Assembly: GCF_006475605.1 (NCBI RefSeq)
Contig: NZ_SSBC01000010.1
Coordinates: 1,054,001-1,118,000 of the forward strand
Reading direction: 5' to 3'
DNA length: 64,000 nt
Source: Asticcacaulis tiandongensis
GTDB lineage: Bacteria > Pseudomonadota > Alphaproteobacteria > Caulobacterales > Caulobacteraceae
Numbering within the stretch: position 1 is the stretch's first letter; every line of letters begins with the position of its first letter. The notes below the pieces were generated by a model. It worked only from the letters and a program-made list of their open reading frames with translations. It made no database searches and was not told where the DNA came from. Positions 9,517-17,854 of this stretch are shown one piece after another. The position numbers and the translations under genes were made by a program.

Positions 9517-10274
9517 ACTTCAATTCAATCAAAGCCATCTACCTGTTTGAACTCGGTCGCACCTGGCGCACCCTGTTTCAATCCATCGCGTCACCGGTGC
9601 TTTCGACCTCGCTCTATTTTGTCGTGTTTGGCTCAGCCATTGGCGGCCGCATGGAAGAGGTTGGCGGCGTATCCTATGGCGCCTTCATCGTGCCCGGCCT
9701 GATTATGCTGACCATTCTGACCGAAAGCGTGTCTAACGCCTCGTTTGGCATCTATCTGCCGCGGTTCACGGGCACCATTTACGAAATCCTCTCCGCCCCT
9801 ATATCGGTGGCCGAGACGCTTTTGGGCTATGTCGGGGCAGCGGCAACCAAGTCGCTGATTATCGGGCTGATCATACTGGCGACCGCGCGCCTGTTTGTCG
9901 ATTACAGCGTCATGTACCCGCTGGCCATGATCGGGTTTCTGGTGTTGATCTCGGTGACCTTCAGCCTGTTTGGCTTTATTCTCGGGATATGGGCCGATGG
10001 TTTTGAGAAGCTTCAGATCGTACCGATGCTCATTCTTATGCCCCTGACCTTTCTCGGCGGGACCTTTTATTCGATCTCCATGCTGCCACAGGCGTTTCAG
10101 ACCGTAACCCTGTTCAATCCGGTGGTTTATCTGGTCAATGGCTTCCGCTGGACGTTTTATGGTCAGGCGGACTTTAACATAAGTGTCAGCCTTGGCATGA
10201 CACTTATGTTCATGGCTATCTGTATCGCTATTATAAGCTGGATTTTCAAAACCGGATACCGGTTGCGGAGCTAA
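9513..10274 (+). CDS. ABC-2 type exporter permease
   Basis: A 253-residue integral membrane protein with about six hydrophobic helices and the ABC-2 membrane fold (YadH-like). The segment [36 protein letters not shown], here cited by its ends at residues about 172-207, is the conserved ABC-2 signature. It overlaps the ATPase gene by 4 bp (ATGA). Two chains of each subunit would form the exporter. Lipid, glycan and drug export are all known for the family; neighbours do not decide between them. Confidence 0.87.
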   Translation: MNFNSIKAIYLFELGRTWRTLFQSIASPVLSTSLYFVVFGSAIGGRMEEVGGVSYGAFIVPGLIMLTILTESVSNASFGIYLPRFTGTIYEILSAPISVAETLLGYVGAAATKSLIIGLIILATARLFVDYSVMYPLAMIGFLVLISVTFSLFGFILGIWADGFEKLQIVPMLILMPLTFLGGTFYSISMLPQAFQTVTLFNPVVYLVNGFRWTFYGQADFNISVSLGMTLMFMAICIAIISWIFKTGYRLRS

Positions 10275-10603
10275 AGCGCCTCTTTACGCTTGCGTAACAT
10301 AGCTCTTTCGACTGTAACTTCTTTGCATCAGCAGAGCCTTAAAGTGCGCTTACATGTTAAGCGCACTAAGGTATGACCGCAGTTAAGCATCTGCTTTTAT
10401 TTTTGAAAAACTTTCAGTTCAGAATTTGTCCTGCGTCACAGCGTGGATTCCGAAAATGCTGTATTGCCAAATATAAAAACGTCAAATACCGTCACCAGCA
10501 ATTAATAAAGATCATAAATTGATCAAAATCAATCAGATAACTTTGGGCTGTTTTTTGCCCCCCTCCCCCTGATAATATTTAAATTCTCTACAGGAATTGG
10601 AAA
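10275..10603 (+). promoter_or_regulatory. Leader region of the TonB receptor gene
   Basis: This 329-bp gap lies between the permease and the TonB receptor. Its first third carries a perfect inverted repeat (separate entry). The remainder is AT-rich, including an A/T-rich run at about 10500-10545 with repeated TGATCA-like words, and ends in a T6 and C-rich tract just before the receptor ribosome site ACAGGAATTGG. A promoter is expected here, but no convincing -35/-10 pair stands out. No small gene is visible. Confidence 0.4.
10343..10367. promoter_or_regulatory. Perfect 10-bp inverted repeat
   Basis: AGTGCGCTTA at 10343-10352 is repeated exactly as its reverse complement at 10358-10367, with CATGT between. 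CCTT before and AAGG after can extend a stem in RNA with a two-base bulge. No T-run follows, so it is a weak terminator candidate for the ABC-2 operon; a protein operator for the TonB receptor gene 237 bp downstream is equally plausible. Confidence 0.55.
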
Positions 10604-13336
10604 ATGAAATCCTTCCGCGCTAAACGCCTCCCGTTAACTCTGGGCGCTTCCGCTGCCGTGCTTGCTTTCTGCATGTCCGGTCAAACCGCCGCTCTGGCGC
10701 AGGACACTGCCGCCGATGAGCCTATACAGGAAGTTGTCGTCACCGGCATCCGTTCGTCACTGCGCTCGGCCATGAACGTGAAGCGCAACTCTGTTCAGGT
10801 GGTTGACGCCATCACCGCAGAAGACATTGGCCAGTTCCCTGATAAAAACCTCGGCGAAGCGCTCCAGCGCGTCACCGGCGTTCAGATCAGCCGTCAGGAC
10901 GGCGAAGGCCGTGGCGTTTCGATCCGTGGCGCTGAGCCGAACCTTGTACGTGTCGAAGTCAATGGCTCGTCGGCTCTGTCGCTGACCGTTGGCGCTGGTG
11001 ACCGTGCGGTTGATTTCCGTGACCTGCCGGTAGAATTTGTTTCCCGTCTTGAGGTCGTCAAGTCTCCGACCGCTGAAGTCACCGAAGGTGGCCTCGGTGG
11101 TACCGTGCGCATCATCACCCGCCGCCCGTTTGACAGCCGCCAGACCTTCTTCTCCGCATCGGCACAAGGCGTCTATTCTGATCTGGCCGATAAGGTTGAC
11201 CCTAAACTGGCGGTGATCGGTTCGCGCCTGTTTATGGACGACACGCTGGGCGTGCTTCTGAGCGCGACCTATGAGAAGCGTAATCTCGATTCACATAATG
11301 CGCGTACCACAGGCTGGACAAAGCGTGACGCGGATAATGACGGTACCGTTGATGACTTTATACCGGAAATTCCACGCTACATTATCGACCGTCGCGATAC
11401 GGAACGTTATGCGCTCAACGGTATTGTTGAATGGCGCCCGAGCGATACCGTACAGCTTTATTGGGAAGGCACCTACGCCAAGGCTGACGAAAAAGTTGAC
11501 TCTATGCTGCTGCAACTCTCCGGTACAACCGGGGTAATCGACTATGCCAATACCAACGTAGGGCCAGACAGCACGATTGACCATATCGAAATCATATCGT
11601 CTGGCAGTTCGCTGGTAGAACTGACTCAGCGCAGCATTCTGGGGAGTCTGACCCGTACGCAATATACGTCTGCGATCGGCGGTAAGTGGGATGTTAACCC
11701 GCAACTTACTCTTGACGCCAAACTAAGCTTCTCAAGCGGCAAGGTGCATAACGACGAGATTAACGCGAATGCGGTAGTTCTTGGTGTGCCGCGTGCAGTT
11801 GTCGACTATTCTGATAACCGCAAAGCGCCCAATATCAGCTTTCCCGGACTGGATGTAACCACAGGTCAGGGGGTCAACCGTCTGGATGCCGTTTACAATC
11901 CGCGCGACAATGATGCTGAAGAAAAGGGCTTCAAGTTTAACGCAACCTACCGCCCTGATAGCGTTTGGTTGAAAAATATCAAGGGCGGTTTTGATATCCG
12001 TGAGACGACCAACGACTCATTGCTCTATCAGCGCACAACCCAGATTGCGAATGGTACTGCCCGCCAGTCGTCAACCGGTGCTCGCGTAACCTATGAAGCG
12101 GACCTCGCCACTATTCAATCCATTGTCAACAATACGGCAACGAAGAATGACATTGCCTTTTTTGACACTGGCGACCTAGGTTCCTCGGGTGGCGTCAGGC
12201 ATTGGAACGCTCTGACCATGGACACCTATGCTGCTATTCTTGCTGAGGCAGGCGTTACAGACGGCCACGACATTTATGCGACCAACCCCAACCCGAATAA
12301 AGAAGGCTCTTACCAGAACTTTCTTGATACATGGGGCGTAGAAGAAAAGACCAAAAGCGCCTACATCCAGATAGATTTTGAACTTCCATTGTTCAACTTC
12401 ACTATGGACGGCAATCTGGGCATGCGTCACGTGGATACAGAGACTCTGTCCACTGGTTACAACTCAGTCATTGAGAACGGTGTAACAACCTTTGTCCGCG
12501 GCTCACAATCCGGCGGTTACAAGAAGGCCCTGCCGTCCCTTAACCTCAAGTTCAACTTCGTACCCAACGAATGGGTCGGTCGCTTTACCGTGGCTGAGGT
12601 TATGGCCCGTCCGGCACCGTCGCAACTAGCGCTGCGCCGTTCGACAGATATTGTCGGCAGAACCGGCACACGTGGCAATCCGGATCTGAAACCATTTCAG
12701 GCCACCCAGTCGGATATAGGCATCGAACGTTACTTCAACGCCGACAGCTTCGTGTCTGTAACCCTGTTCCAGAAAAAAATCTCATCGTTCATTGACAGCG
12801 ATACCTTTAAGGAAATCATTGACGGTGATGAATACGATATTACCCGCCCCTTTAACGGCGCTGACAAGGTGACCATCAACGGGATAGAGATCGGCGGGCA
12901 ATATGCCTTCGATTTCCTTCCTGCACCGTGGAACGGTTTGGGCATTCTGGCCAACTATACTCACCAAAAGGACAAGGGGTACAAGCAAACAGACTTCCTC
13001 AGCGGTGAAGTATTGCCCTTCCCCGGCTTGTCACGTGACAGCTATAACATCTCGGCCTACTACCAGAACAATCTGTTTCAGGCACGCCTGTCCTACAACT
13101 GGCGTGACGCCTGGCTGGTCAACGCTCGTGGTCGCGGCCAACTGGCGGAATACACCGAAGAATACGGCTCGCTTGACGCTTCGGCCAGCTACAATGTCAC
13201 ACCGAACTGGACGGCCTTTGTTGAAGGCGTAAACCTGACCGGCGAGCAACGCATTGAGTACAACAACGCCTATCGCTATATCGGTAATGAAACCTTCGGC
13301 AAGCGCATCTTCTTCGGTGTGCGTTACCGCAACTAG
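10604..13336 (+). CDS. TonB-dependent outer membrane receptor
   Basis: A 910-residue outer-membrane active transporter that takes up a substrate with energy from TonB-ExbBD. A signal peptide (to about residue 32, ALAQ) is followed by the TonB-box-like EVVVTGIRSSLRSAMNVKR, the plug domain (IGQFPDKNLGEALQRVTGVQI, GRGVSIRGAEPNLVRVEVNG, TEGGLGGTVRIITRRPFD) and a beta-barrel that ends in an aromatic strand (KRIFFGVRYRN). This subtype, with RSSLxxAMNxKR and PDKNxxEALQRxxGVQI, is common in Caulobacterales and Xanthomonadales and often imports plant oligosaccharides. The GH105 and BNR-4 genes nearby fit that, but the substrate is inferred. Confidence 0.93.
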   Translation: MKSFRAKRLPLTLGASAAVLAFCMSGQTAALAQDTAADEPIQEVVVTGIRSSLRSAMNVKRNSVQVVDAITAEDIGQFPDKNLGEALQRVTGVQISRQDGEGRGVSIRGAEPNLVRVEVNGSSALSLTVGAGDRAVDFRDLPVEFVSRLEVVKSPTAEVTEGGLGGTVRIITRRPFDSRQTFFSASAQGVYSDLADKVDPKLAVIGSRLFMDDTLGVLLSATYEKRNLDSHNARTTGWTKRDADNDGTVDDFIPEIPRYIIDRRDTERYALNGIVEWRPSDTVQLYWEGTYAKADEKVDSMLLQLSGTTGVIDYANTNVGPDSTIDHIEIISSGSSLVELTQRSILGSLTRTQYTSAIGGKWDVNPQLTLDAKLSFSSGKVHNDEINANAVVLGVPRAVVDYSDNRKAPNISFPGLDVTTGQGVNRLDAVYNPRDNDAEEKGFKFNATYRPDSVWLKNIKGGFDIRETTNDSLLYQRTTQIANGTARQSSTGARVTYEADLATIQSIVNNTATKNDIAFFDTGDLGSSGGVRHWNALTMDTYAAILAEAGVTDGHDIYATNPNPNKEGSYQNFLDTWGVEEKTKSAYIQIDFELPLFNFTMDGNLGMRHVDTETLSTGYNSVIENGVTTFVRGSQSGGYKKALPSLNLKFNFVPNEWVGRFTVAEVMARPAPSQLALRRSTDIVGRTGTRGNPDLKPFQATQSDIGIERYFNADSFVSVTLFQKKISSFIDSDTFKEIIDGDEYDITRPFNGADKVTINGIEIGGQYAFDFLPAPWNGLGILANYTHQKDKGYKQTDFLSGEVLPFPGLSRDSYNISAYYQNNLFQARLSYNWRDAWLVNARGRGQLAEYTEEYGSLDASASYNVTPNWTAFVEGVNLTGEQRIEYNNAYRYIGNETFGKRIFFGVRYRN

Positions 13337-13360
13337 TTAAAAGCCCTTTGTGCTTTTCAA

Positions 13361-13390
13361 GGTGCCTGAGTTCGCTCAGGCACCTTTTTT
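13361..13390 (+). terminator. Rho-independent terminator of the TonB receptor gene
   Basis: GGTGCCTGAG, loop TTCG, CTCAGGCACC, then six T residues. The stem is a perfect 10 bp with a stable tetraloop, 24 bp after the receptor stop codon. Confidence 0.95.
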
Positions 13391-13480
13391 ATGTTCGCAC
13401 CGGCCTGTGCGAAAAATCCTTTGGTGCTTCCCGAATATGGCTTATGTATTGGCCAATCATCTTCCAAGGGAGCCTGAACG

Positions 13481-14161
13481 ATGAACCTGACGCGGATTGT
13501 TAAGAAAACGATGCTTGGCCTTAGCGCGGTTGCCGCGGCAGCCGCCCTTGTCGGCTGTGGATACAACAACATTCCGACCCAGCAGGAAGATGTTCGCGCC
13601 AAATGGGGGGAAGTTGAAAACCAGTATCAGCGCCGTGCCGATCTGGTGCCTAATCTGGTGGCCACCGTTCAGGGTGCGGCCATTCAGGAGCGCGGCACAT
13701 TAACCGCCGTTGTCGAGGCCCGCGCCAGAGCCACTTCGGTCAATGTTGATCCATCGACCCTGACTGATCCGGCCAAGTTCCAGCAGTTCCAGCAGGCGCA
13801 GGACGGTCTGTCTTCGGCGCTCGGTCGCCTGATGGTCATTGTGGAGCGCTATCCCGATCTTAAGGCCAATCAGAACTTCCTAACCCTCCAGTCGCAGCTT
13901 GAAGGCACGGAAAATCGCATCTCCATCGCGCGACGTGACTACAATCAATCGGCTCAGGCCTTTAACACCACGCTCCGCGTCTGGCCGACCGTGATCTGGG
14001 CCAAGACGCTTTATAGCGGTGAAAAGCCGTTCGAATATTTCAAGGCCACAGCCGGTGCCGAACAGGCCCCGAACGTCGATTTCTCTGGCCTTGCCCCCGC
14101 GCCTGCCGCACAAGCGCCCGCTCAGGCACCTGCGGCTCCGGCAAGTCCGGCAGCTCAGTAA
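13481..14161 (+). CDS. lemA: LemA family lipoprotein
   Basis: A 226-residue LemA protein. The signal peptide ends in the lipobox LVGC (Cys26), so it is probably a lipoprotein. The LemA core follows: NNIPTQQEDVRAKWGEVENQYQRRADLVPNLV and the AxNYNxxxxxFN-type segment ARRDYNQSAQAFNTTLRVWP. The tail from about residue 205 is low-complexity Pro/Ala. LemA genes are nearly always followed by TPM-domain genes, as here with two, suggesting one membrane-associated complex. The biochemical role is not settled. Confidence 0.93.
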   Translation: MNLTRIVKKTMLGLSAVAAAAALVGCGYNNIPTQQEDVRAKWGEVENQYQRRADLVPNLVATVQGAAIQERGTLTAVVEARARATSVNVDPSTLTDPAKFQQFQQAQDGLSSALGRLMVIVERYPDLKANQNFLTLQSQLEGTENRISIARRDYNQSAQAFNTTLRVWPTVIWAKTLYSGEKPFEYFKATAGAEQAPNVDFSGLAPAPAAQAPAQAPAAPASPAAQ

Positions 14162-14164
14162 CGC

Positions 14165-15010
14165 GTGCCCAAGGCCGTCACCATGACGTTAAAACATACC
14201 AACGCCTTTGTGGCGGCCTTTTTCCTGTTGTTCGCCCTGCTCTTCAGCGGGAACGTTCAAGCTCAGACTCTGGCTGAAAGCATCAGGGGCACCGGCAAGG
14301 CCGCGGCCGCACGTTCAGGCCCTGTCTTTCCGGCCCTGACCGGTCGGGTGGTCGATCAGGCCAATATCCTGTCGCCTGCAGTCGAGCAGGACTTAAGCCT
14401 AAAGCTTCAGGGGCTTGAGGAGGCAACTTCTGATCAGCTTGTGATCGTCACGGTCAATAGTCTTGAGGGCTATCAGATTGAGGAATACGGCTATCAGTTG
14501 GGCCGTCATTGGGGCATAGGTCAGGATGGCACCCGCGCCAATGCGCAGGGCAATAAACTGAAGGACAATGGCGTTCTGCTGATTGTCGCACCCAATGAGC
14601 GCAGTGTGCGTATTGAGGTCGGCTATGGCCTTGAGCCGGTTCTGACAGACGCCCTGAGCGGTCTGATTATCCGTGAGGGCATTCTGCCCGCCTTTCGCAA
14701 TGGTGATTACGCAGGCGGGGTTGTTGCGGGCAGTGATCTGATCATCGAGCAACTGTCTCTGGATCGCGGCGTTGCTATCGAAAAGGCTCAGGCCGCCACC
14801 CAGCAGGCCGCGCAATCCAGTGACGGCCCGCCAGCATGGATGATCATCCTTATTTTCATTTTTATTGCCCTGTTCTCGCGCGGCTGGCTGCCTTTCTTCC
14901 TGCTCGGAGGCCTTGGTGGCGGGGGCGGCGGTGGCGGCTTCGGCGGGGGTGGTGGCTTTGGCGGTGGCGGAGGCGGTTTCGGTGGCGGCGGCGCTTCGGG
15001 GAGTTGGTGA
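14165..15010 (+). CDS. TPM domain protein with glycine-rich tail (YgcG-like)
   Basis: A 281-residue exported membrane protein: signal peptide to about residue 34 (VQAQ), TPM domain (about 60-190, VVDQANILSP, QLVIVTVNSLEGYQIEEYGYQLGRHWGIG, GVLLIVAPNERSVRIEVGYGLEPVLTD), one transmembrane helix near 230-250 and an almost pure Gly/Phe C-terminus. TPM domains have been called phosphatases in plants; in bacteria their function is unclear. It begins 3 bp after lemA. GTG 14165 has no clear ribosome site, and ATG 14183 is a possible alternative start. Confidence 0.88.
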   Translation: MPKAVTMTLKHTNAFVAAFFLLFALLFSGNVQAQTLAESIRGTGKAAAARSGPVFPALTGRVVDQANILSPAVEQDLSLKLQGLEEATSDQLVIVTVNSLEGYQIEEYGYQLGRHWGIGQDGTRANAQGNKLKDNGVLLIVAPNERSVRIEVGYGLEPVLTDALSGLIIREGILPAFRNGDYAGGVVAGSDLIIEQLSLDRGVAIEKAQAATQQAAQSSDGPPAWMIILIFIFIALFSRGWLPFFLLGGLGGGGGGGGFGGGGGFGGGGGGFGGGGASGSW

Positions 15011-15011
15011 G

Positions 15012-15704
15012 ATGCCTTTGAAAATCGATCATGCACGTGTCAACGTAGCCATATCCAAAGCCGAGGAAACAACCTCTGGTGAAATCACCTGTGTCATTCG
15101 AAAAAAAGCGCTGGATTATCCGGAAACACCGCTGATGTGGGCCGCGGGCATGGCCTTTGTCCTGCCCTTGTTGCTTCTGGTGTTCAATATCTGGCCGCAT
15201 GACTGGCTGGGGCCGGTTCTGACGGCGGCTCTGGGGTGGAATGCGCCAGGAGCCGCGGGCAATCTGCACACCTATGAGGACATAGCCTTCTATGCCACGG
15301 CGCAGCTTATTCTGTTTGTGGCGACCTATCTCATTGCCGATCTGCCCAAGGTCAGGCTGTGGCTAACACCGCGCTTTATTACCCGTCGCCGTGCGCACAA
15401 AAAGGCTATGGAACAGTTTACTGCCCGTGGCCTGAACCTGACCAAAGACCGCACTGGTGTTATGATCTTCTGCGCCCTTGAGGAGCATTTCGTCGATGTC
15501 ATTGCTGACGAAGGCATCTATTCGAAGGTCGATAAGGACGTCTGGCAAAGGGCCGTAGCGGCGCTGATCTCACACATCAAGCAGGACGATCTGACCGGCG
15601 GTTTTGAAGAAGCCGTCGCTCTTTGTGGGGAAGTCCTGAGCGCGCATTTCCCTCCGGAAGCGGTGAATCTCAATGAGCTTCCTGATGTGCTGATCGAGAT
15701 ATAA
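15012..15704 (+). CDS. TPM domain membrane protein
   Basis: A 230-residue second TPM protein that begins 1 bp after the previous stop. The frame is open upstream, but ATG 15012 is placed right after the glycine-rich gene and gives the normal start MPLKIDHARVNVAISKAEETTSGEI. Two hydrophobic stretches (about 37-60 and 95-113) flank a short loop; the TPM core follows (RTGVMIFCALEEHFVDVIADEGI, WQRAVAALISHIKQDDLTGGFEEAV). This lemA-TPM-TPM order is a recurring operon. There is no signal peptide; the helices probably anchor it in the inner membrane. Confidence 0.87.
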   Translation: MPLKIDHARVNVAISKAEETTSGEITCVIRKKALDYPETPLMWAAGMAFVLPLLLLVFNIWPHDWLGPVLTAALGWNAPGAAGNLHTYEDIAFYATAQLILFVATYLIADLPKVRLWLTPRFITRRRAHKKAMEQFTARGLNLTKDRTGVMIFCALEEHFVDVIADEGIYSKVDKDVWQRAVAALISHIKQDDLTGGFEEAVALCGEVLSAHFPPEAVNLNELPDVLIEI

Positions 15705-15790
15705 GTCATTACTTACTTACATAACACATGACACAGCCCCCCATTTCCGCTAAGGCGCAGCTTAAAAAGTAAACTGCAATTTCTCAGGCC

Positions 15791-16735
15791 ATGATCAAAC
15801 AGACCGAATCCATTGAAGCCAAGGAAGCCAAAGGCTGGGCCACCGCCAAGACCCTTGCCGAGGCCCTGCCCTATATTCAGATCTATGACCGTGAGATCGT
15901 TCTGGTCAAATACGGCGGGCACGCTATGGGCGAAGAAGCGACAGCCAAGCTGTTCGCTTCCGATATCGTGCTTCTGAAGCTTTTGGGTATTCATCCGGTT
16001 GTCGTGCATGGTGGCGGGCCGCAGATTTCCTCGATGCTGAGCCGCGCCGGTGTCAAATCGACCTTTATTGATGGCCTGCGCGTTACCGATGACGCAACCA
16101 TGGAGATTGCCGAAATGGTCCTGTCAGGTGCGGTGAATAAAGAGATCGCTAACTGGATCACCCGCGCAGGCGCTGAGGCCGATGTGCGCGGTGTTGGCCT
16201 GTCAGGTAAGGATGCCGGTCTTCTGACGGTGCAGAAGGCGACCCGCACCAAAAAAGATCCTGATTCTGAAATCGAGCGTGTGGTTGATCTCGGCTATGTT
16301 GGTGAACCCAAGGTCGTTGATGACAAGCTGATCCGCACCCTTATTGGTGATACCGAACACGACTATGTGCCGGTGATTGCCCCCATCGGTGTGGCCGACG
16401 ATGGCCGCACCTATAATATCAATGCCGATACGGTGGCCGGTGCCGTGGCAGGCAAGCTCAATGCCAAGCGCATGCTGCTCCTGACCGACATTGCCGGTGT
16501 GCTTGATGCCGACAAGGAACTGATCCGTCAGATGACGGTATCTGAGGCGCAGAACCTAATCACCACCGGTGTGGCGACTGGCGGCATGATCCCCAAGCTT
16601 GAGACCGCTATTGCCGCCGTTGAATCAGGCGTCGAGGCTGTGGTTATTCTTGATGGGCGTCGTCCGCATGCCATGCTGGTCGAACTGTTTACCGCCCACG
16701 GGGCCGGTACGCTGATCACCCGCGATCCGGCCTGA
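15791..16735 (+). CDS. argB: Acetylglutamate kinase
   Basis: ArgB phosphorylates N-acetylglutamate, the second step of arginine synthesis. The 314 residues fit the amino-acid kinase family: VKYGGHAMGE near residue 37, the glycine loop VVHGGGPQISSML, the substrate segment GLRVTDD and NADTVAGAVAGKLNAKRMLLLTDIAGV with ATGGMIPKLETA near the end. The first 25 residues form an N-terminal helix as in arginine-sensitive, hexameric enzymes, so feedback inhibition is likely. The HAD gene begins 2 bp after its stop. Confidence 0.95.
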   Translation: MIKQTESIEAKEAKGWATAKTLAEALPYIQIYDREIVLVKYGGHAMGEEATAKLFASDIVLLKLLGIHPVVVHGGGPQISSMLSRAGVKSTFIDGLRVTDDATMEIAEMVLSGAVNKEIANWITRAGAEADVRGVGLSGKDAGLLTVQKATRTKKDPDSEIERVVDLGYVGEPKVVDDKLIRTLIGDTEHDYVPVIAPIGVADDGRTYNINADTVAGAVAGKLNAKRMLLLTDIAGVLDADKELIRQMTVSEAQNLITTGVATGGMIPKLETAIAAVESGVEAVVILDGRRPHAMLVELFTAHGAGTLITRDPA

Positions 16736-16737
16736 CC

Positions 16738-17388
16738 ATGGCCCTGACCGGTCGAAACCTAGGCCACATTGATACCTGGCTGTTCGATCTGGATAACACC
16801 CTCTATCCGGCCGACTGCGATGTCATGCCGATGATATCCGAGCGCATGACCGCCTATGTCATGCGCCGGATCGGTTTGCCGCGCGGTGAAGCCTATGCGC
16901 TTCAGAAAAAATATCTGATGGAGCACGGCACGACACTGGCGGGGCTTATGGCCAATTACGAAGTCGATCCGCATGAATTCATGGACTATGTCCACGACGT
17001 CAGCATCGATAATGTAACCCCTGATCCAGCCCTGAACCTTGCGATTACCGCTCTGCCCGGTCGCAAGATCGTCTTTACCAATGCTGACGGCAGGCATGCC
17101 ACGCGCCTGATTGAAAAGCTGGAGATGGGGCATCTGTTCGAGGATGTGTTCCACCTCGATCACGCCGGTTTTGTGCCAAAGCCGAACCTTGCCACCTTTC
17201 AGCGCCTGATCGATAAGCATGGCGTTGTCGCTGAAAAGGCTCTGTTTTTCGAAGACAGCCCGAAGAATTTGAAACCAGCGCATGATCTGGGTATGGCCAC
17301 GGTTCTGGTCGGGCCTGACGCTGAGGCCAATACGGACGCTTTTGTCCATCACCGCAGTCCGTCGCTTAAGGCCTTTCTGCGCATCTGA
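16738..17388 (+). CDS. Pyrimidine 5'-nucleotidase, HAD family
   Basis: A 216-residue HAD phosphatase of the SDT1/PhoG type. Motif I is WLFDLDNTLYPADCDV (nucleophile and acid Asp), motif II FTNADGRH, motif III Lys in FVPKPN, and motif IV FFEDSPKNL. The helical cap lies between motifs I and II. It likely dephosphorylates UMP/CMP or similar phosphates. It starts 2 bp after argB and is probably co-transcribed; argB, this gene and dapD are close neighbours in Caulobacter relatives too, as far as remembered. Confidence 0.87.
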   Translation: MALTGRNLGHIDTWLFDLDNTLYPADCDVMPMISERMTAYVMRRIGLPRGEAYALQKKYLMEHGTTLAGLMANYEVDPHEFMDYVHDVSIDNVTPDPALNLAITALPGRKIVFTNADGRHATRLIEKLEMGHLFEDVFHLDHAGFVPKPNLATFQRLIDKHGVVAEKALFFEDSPKNLKPAHDLGMATVLVGPDAEANTDAFVHHRSPSLKAFLRI

Positions 17389-17422
17389 TTTCCATATTTT
17401 GACATGCCTGTTCTGAAGCCGC

Positions 17423-17471
17423 TTGACAGTGGCACAAATTTGAACAATGTTCATGTGAACGATGTTCAAAT
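17423..17471 (+). promoter_or_regulatory. Promoter with a double TGAAC-N3-GTTCA operator
   Basis: A consensus -35 box TTGACA is at 17423-17428. Where a -10 box should be lie two 13-bp palindromes, TGAACAATGTTCA (17441-17453) and TGAACGATGTTCA (17456-17468), nested in a 34-bp dyad (17438-17471) with only three mismatched pairs. Two operator sites on the -10 region point to tight repression, in the style of TetR-family operators. The regulator is not identified. The target is the two-gene unit beginning at 17489. Confidence 0.68.
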
Positions 17472-17488
17472 ATATAGGAGAACCCATC

Positions 17489-17854
17489 ATGCTTAAATCG
17501 ACCCTCACCGCACTGACCTTAAGTGCGCTTCTGACCTCGCCTGTTCTGGCGCAGGGCAGCTTTGAAAATGCCTCCAACGCGTCGGGCAATTCTGCCGAGG
17601 CCAGTGCCGAACTGGCGCTTTCCGGTGTTCAGGTAGCTCTGGGCGTGGTTGCCGTGCCGATTGTTATTGTTGGTGCAGGTCTTGATTTATCCGGAGACGC
17701 CGCTTCTGCAACGGGGGGGGCCTTGTGGGACGCTGCCAATGCCCCGCTTGAGGTCAGTCAGGAAACCGTCATCGCCCAGCCCGCGCCCAATGTACCGCAA
17801 ACGCCCCAGCCAACACGTGAACCTGCGCGTGAGACGTGCGGAGACTGTCAGTGA
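17489..17854 (+). CDS. Small secreted protein of unknown function
   Basis: A 121-residue exported protein. A signal peptide ends near residue 22 (PVLAQ), followed by an Asn/Ser/Ala-rich stretch, a hydrophobic glycine-containing segment (VQVALGVVAVPIVIVGAG) and a Pro-rich tail ending CGDC. ATG 17489 has AGGAG 9 bases upstream; an upstream Met at 17462 lies inside the operator and is rejected. No family was recognised. Its stop overlaps the next start by 4 bp, so it is coupled to the DUF2145 gene. Expression should depend on the palindromic operator just upstream. Confidence 0.75.
   Translation: MLKSTLTALTLSALLTSPVLAQGSFENASNASGNSAEASAELALSGVQVALGVVAVPIVIVGAGLDLSGDAASATGGALWDAANAPLEVSQETVIAQPAPNVPQTPQPTREPARETCGDCQ

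Noticed and set aside
14788-15036. Proline-rich frame antisense to the TPM gene
   Set aside because: It is the complement of the glycine-rich tail codons (GGC/GGT give Pro on the other strand).
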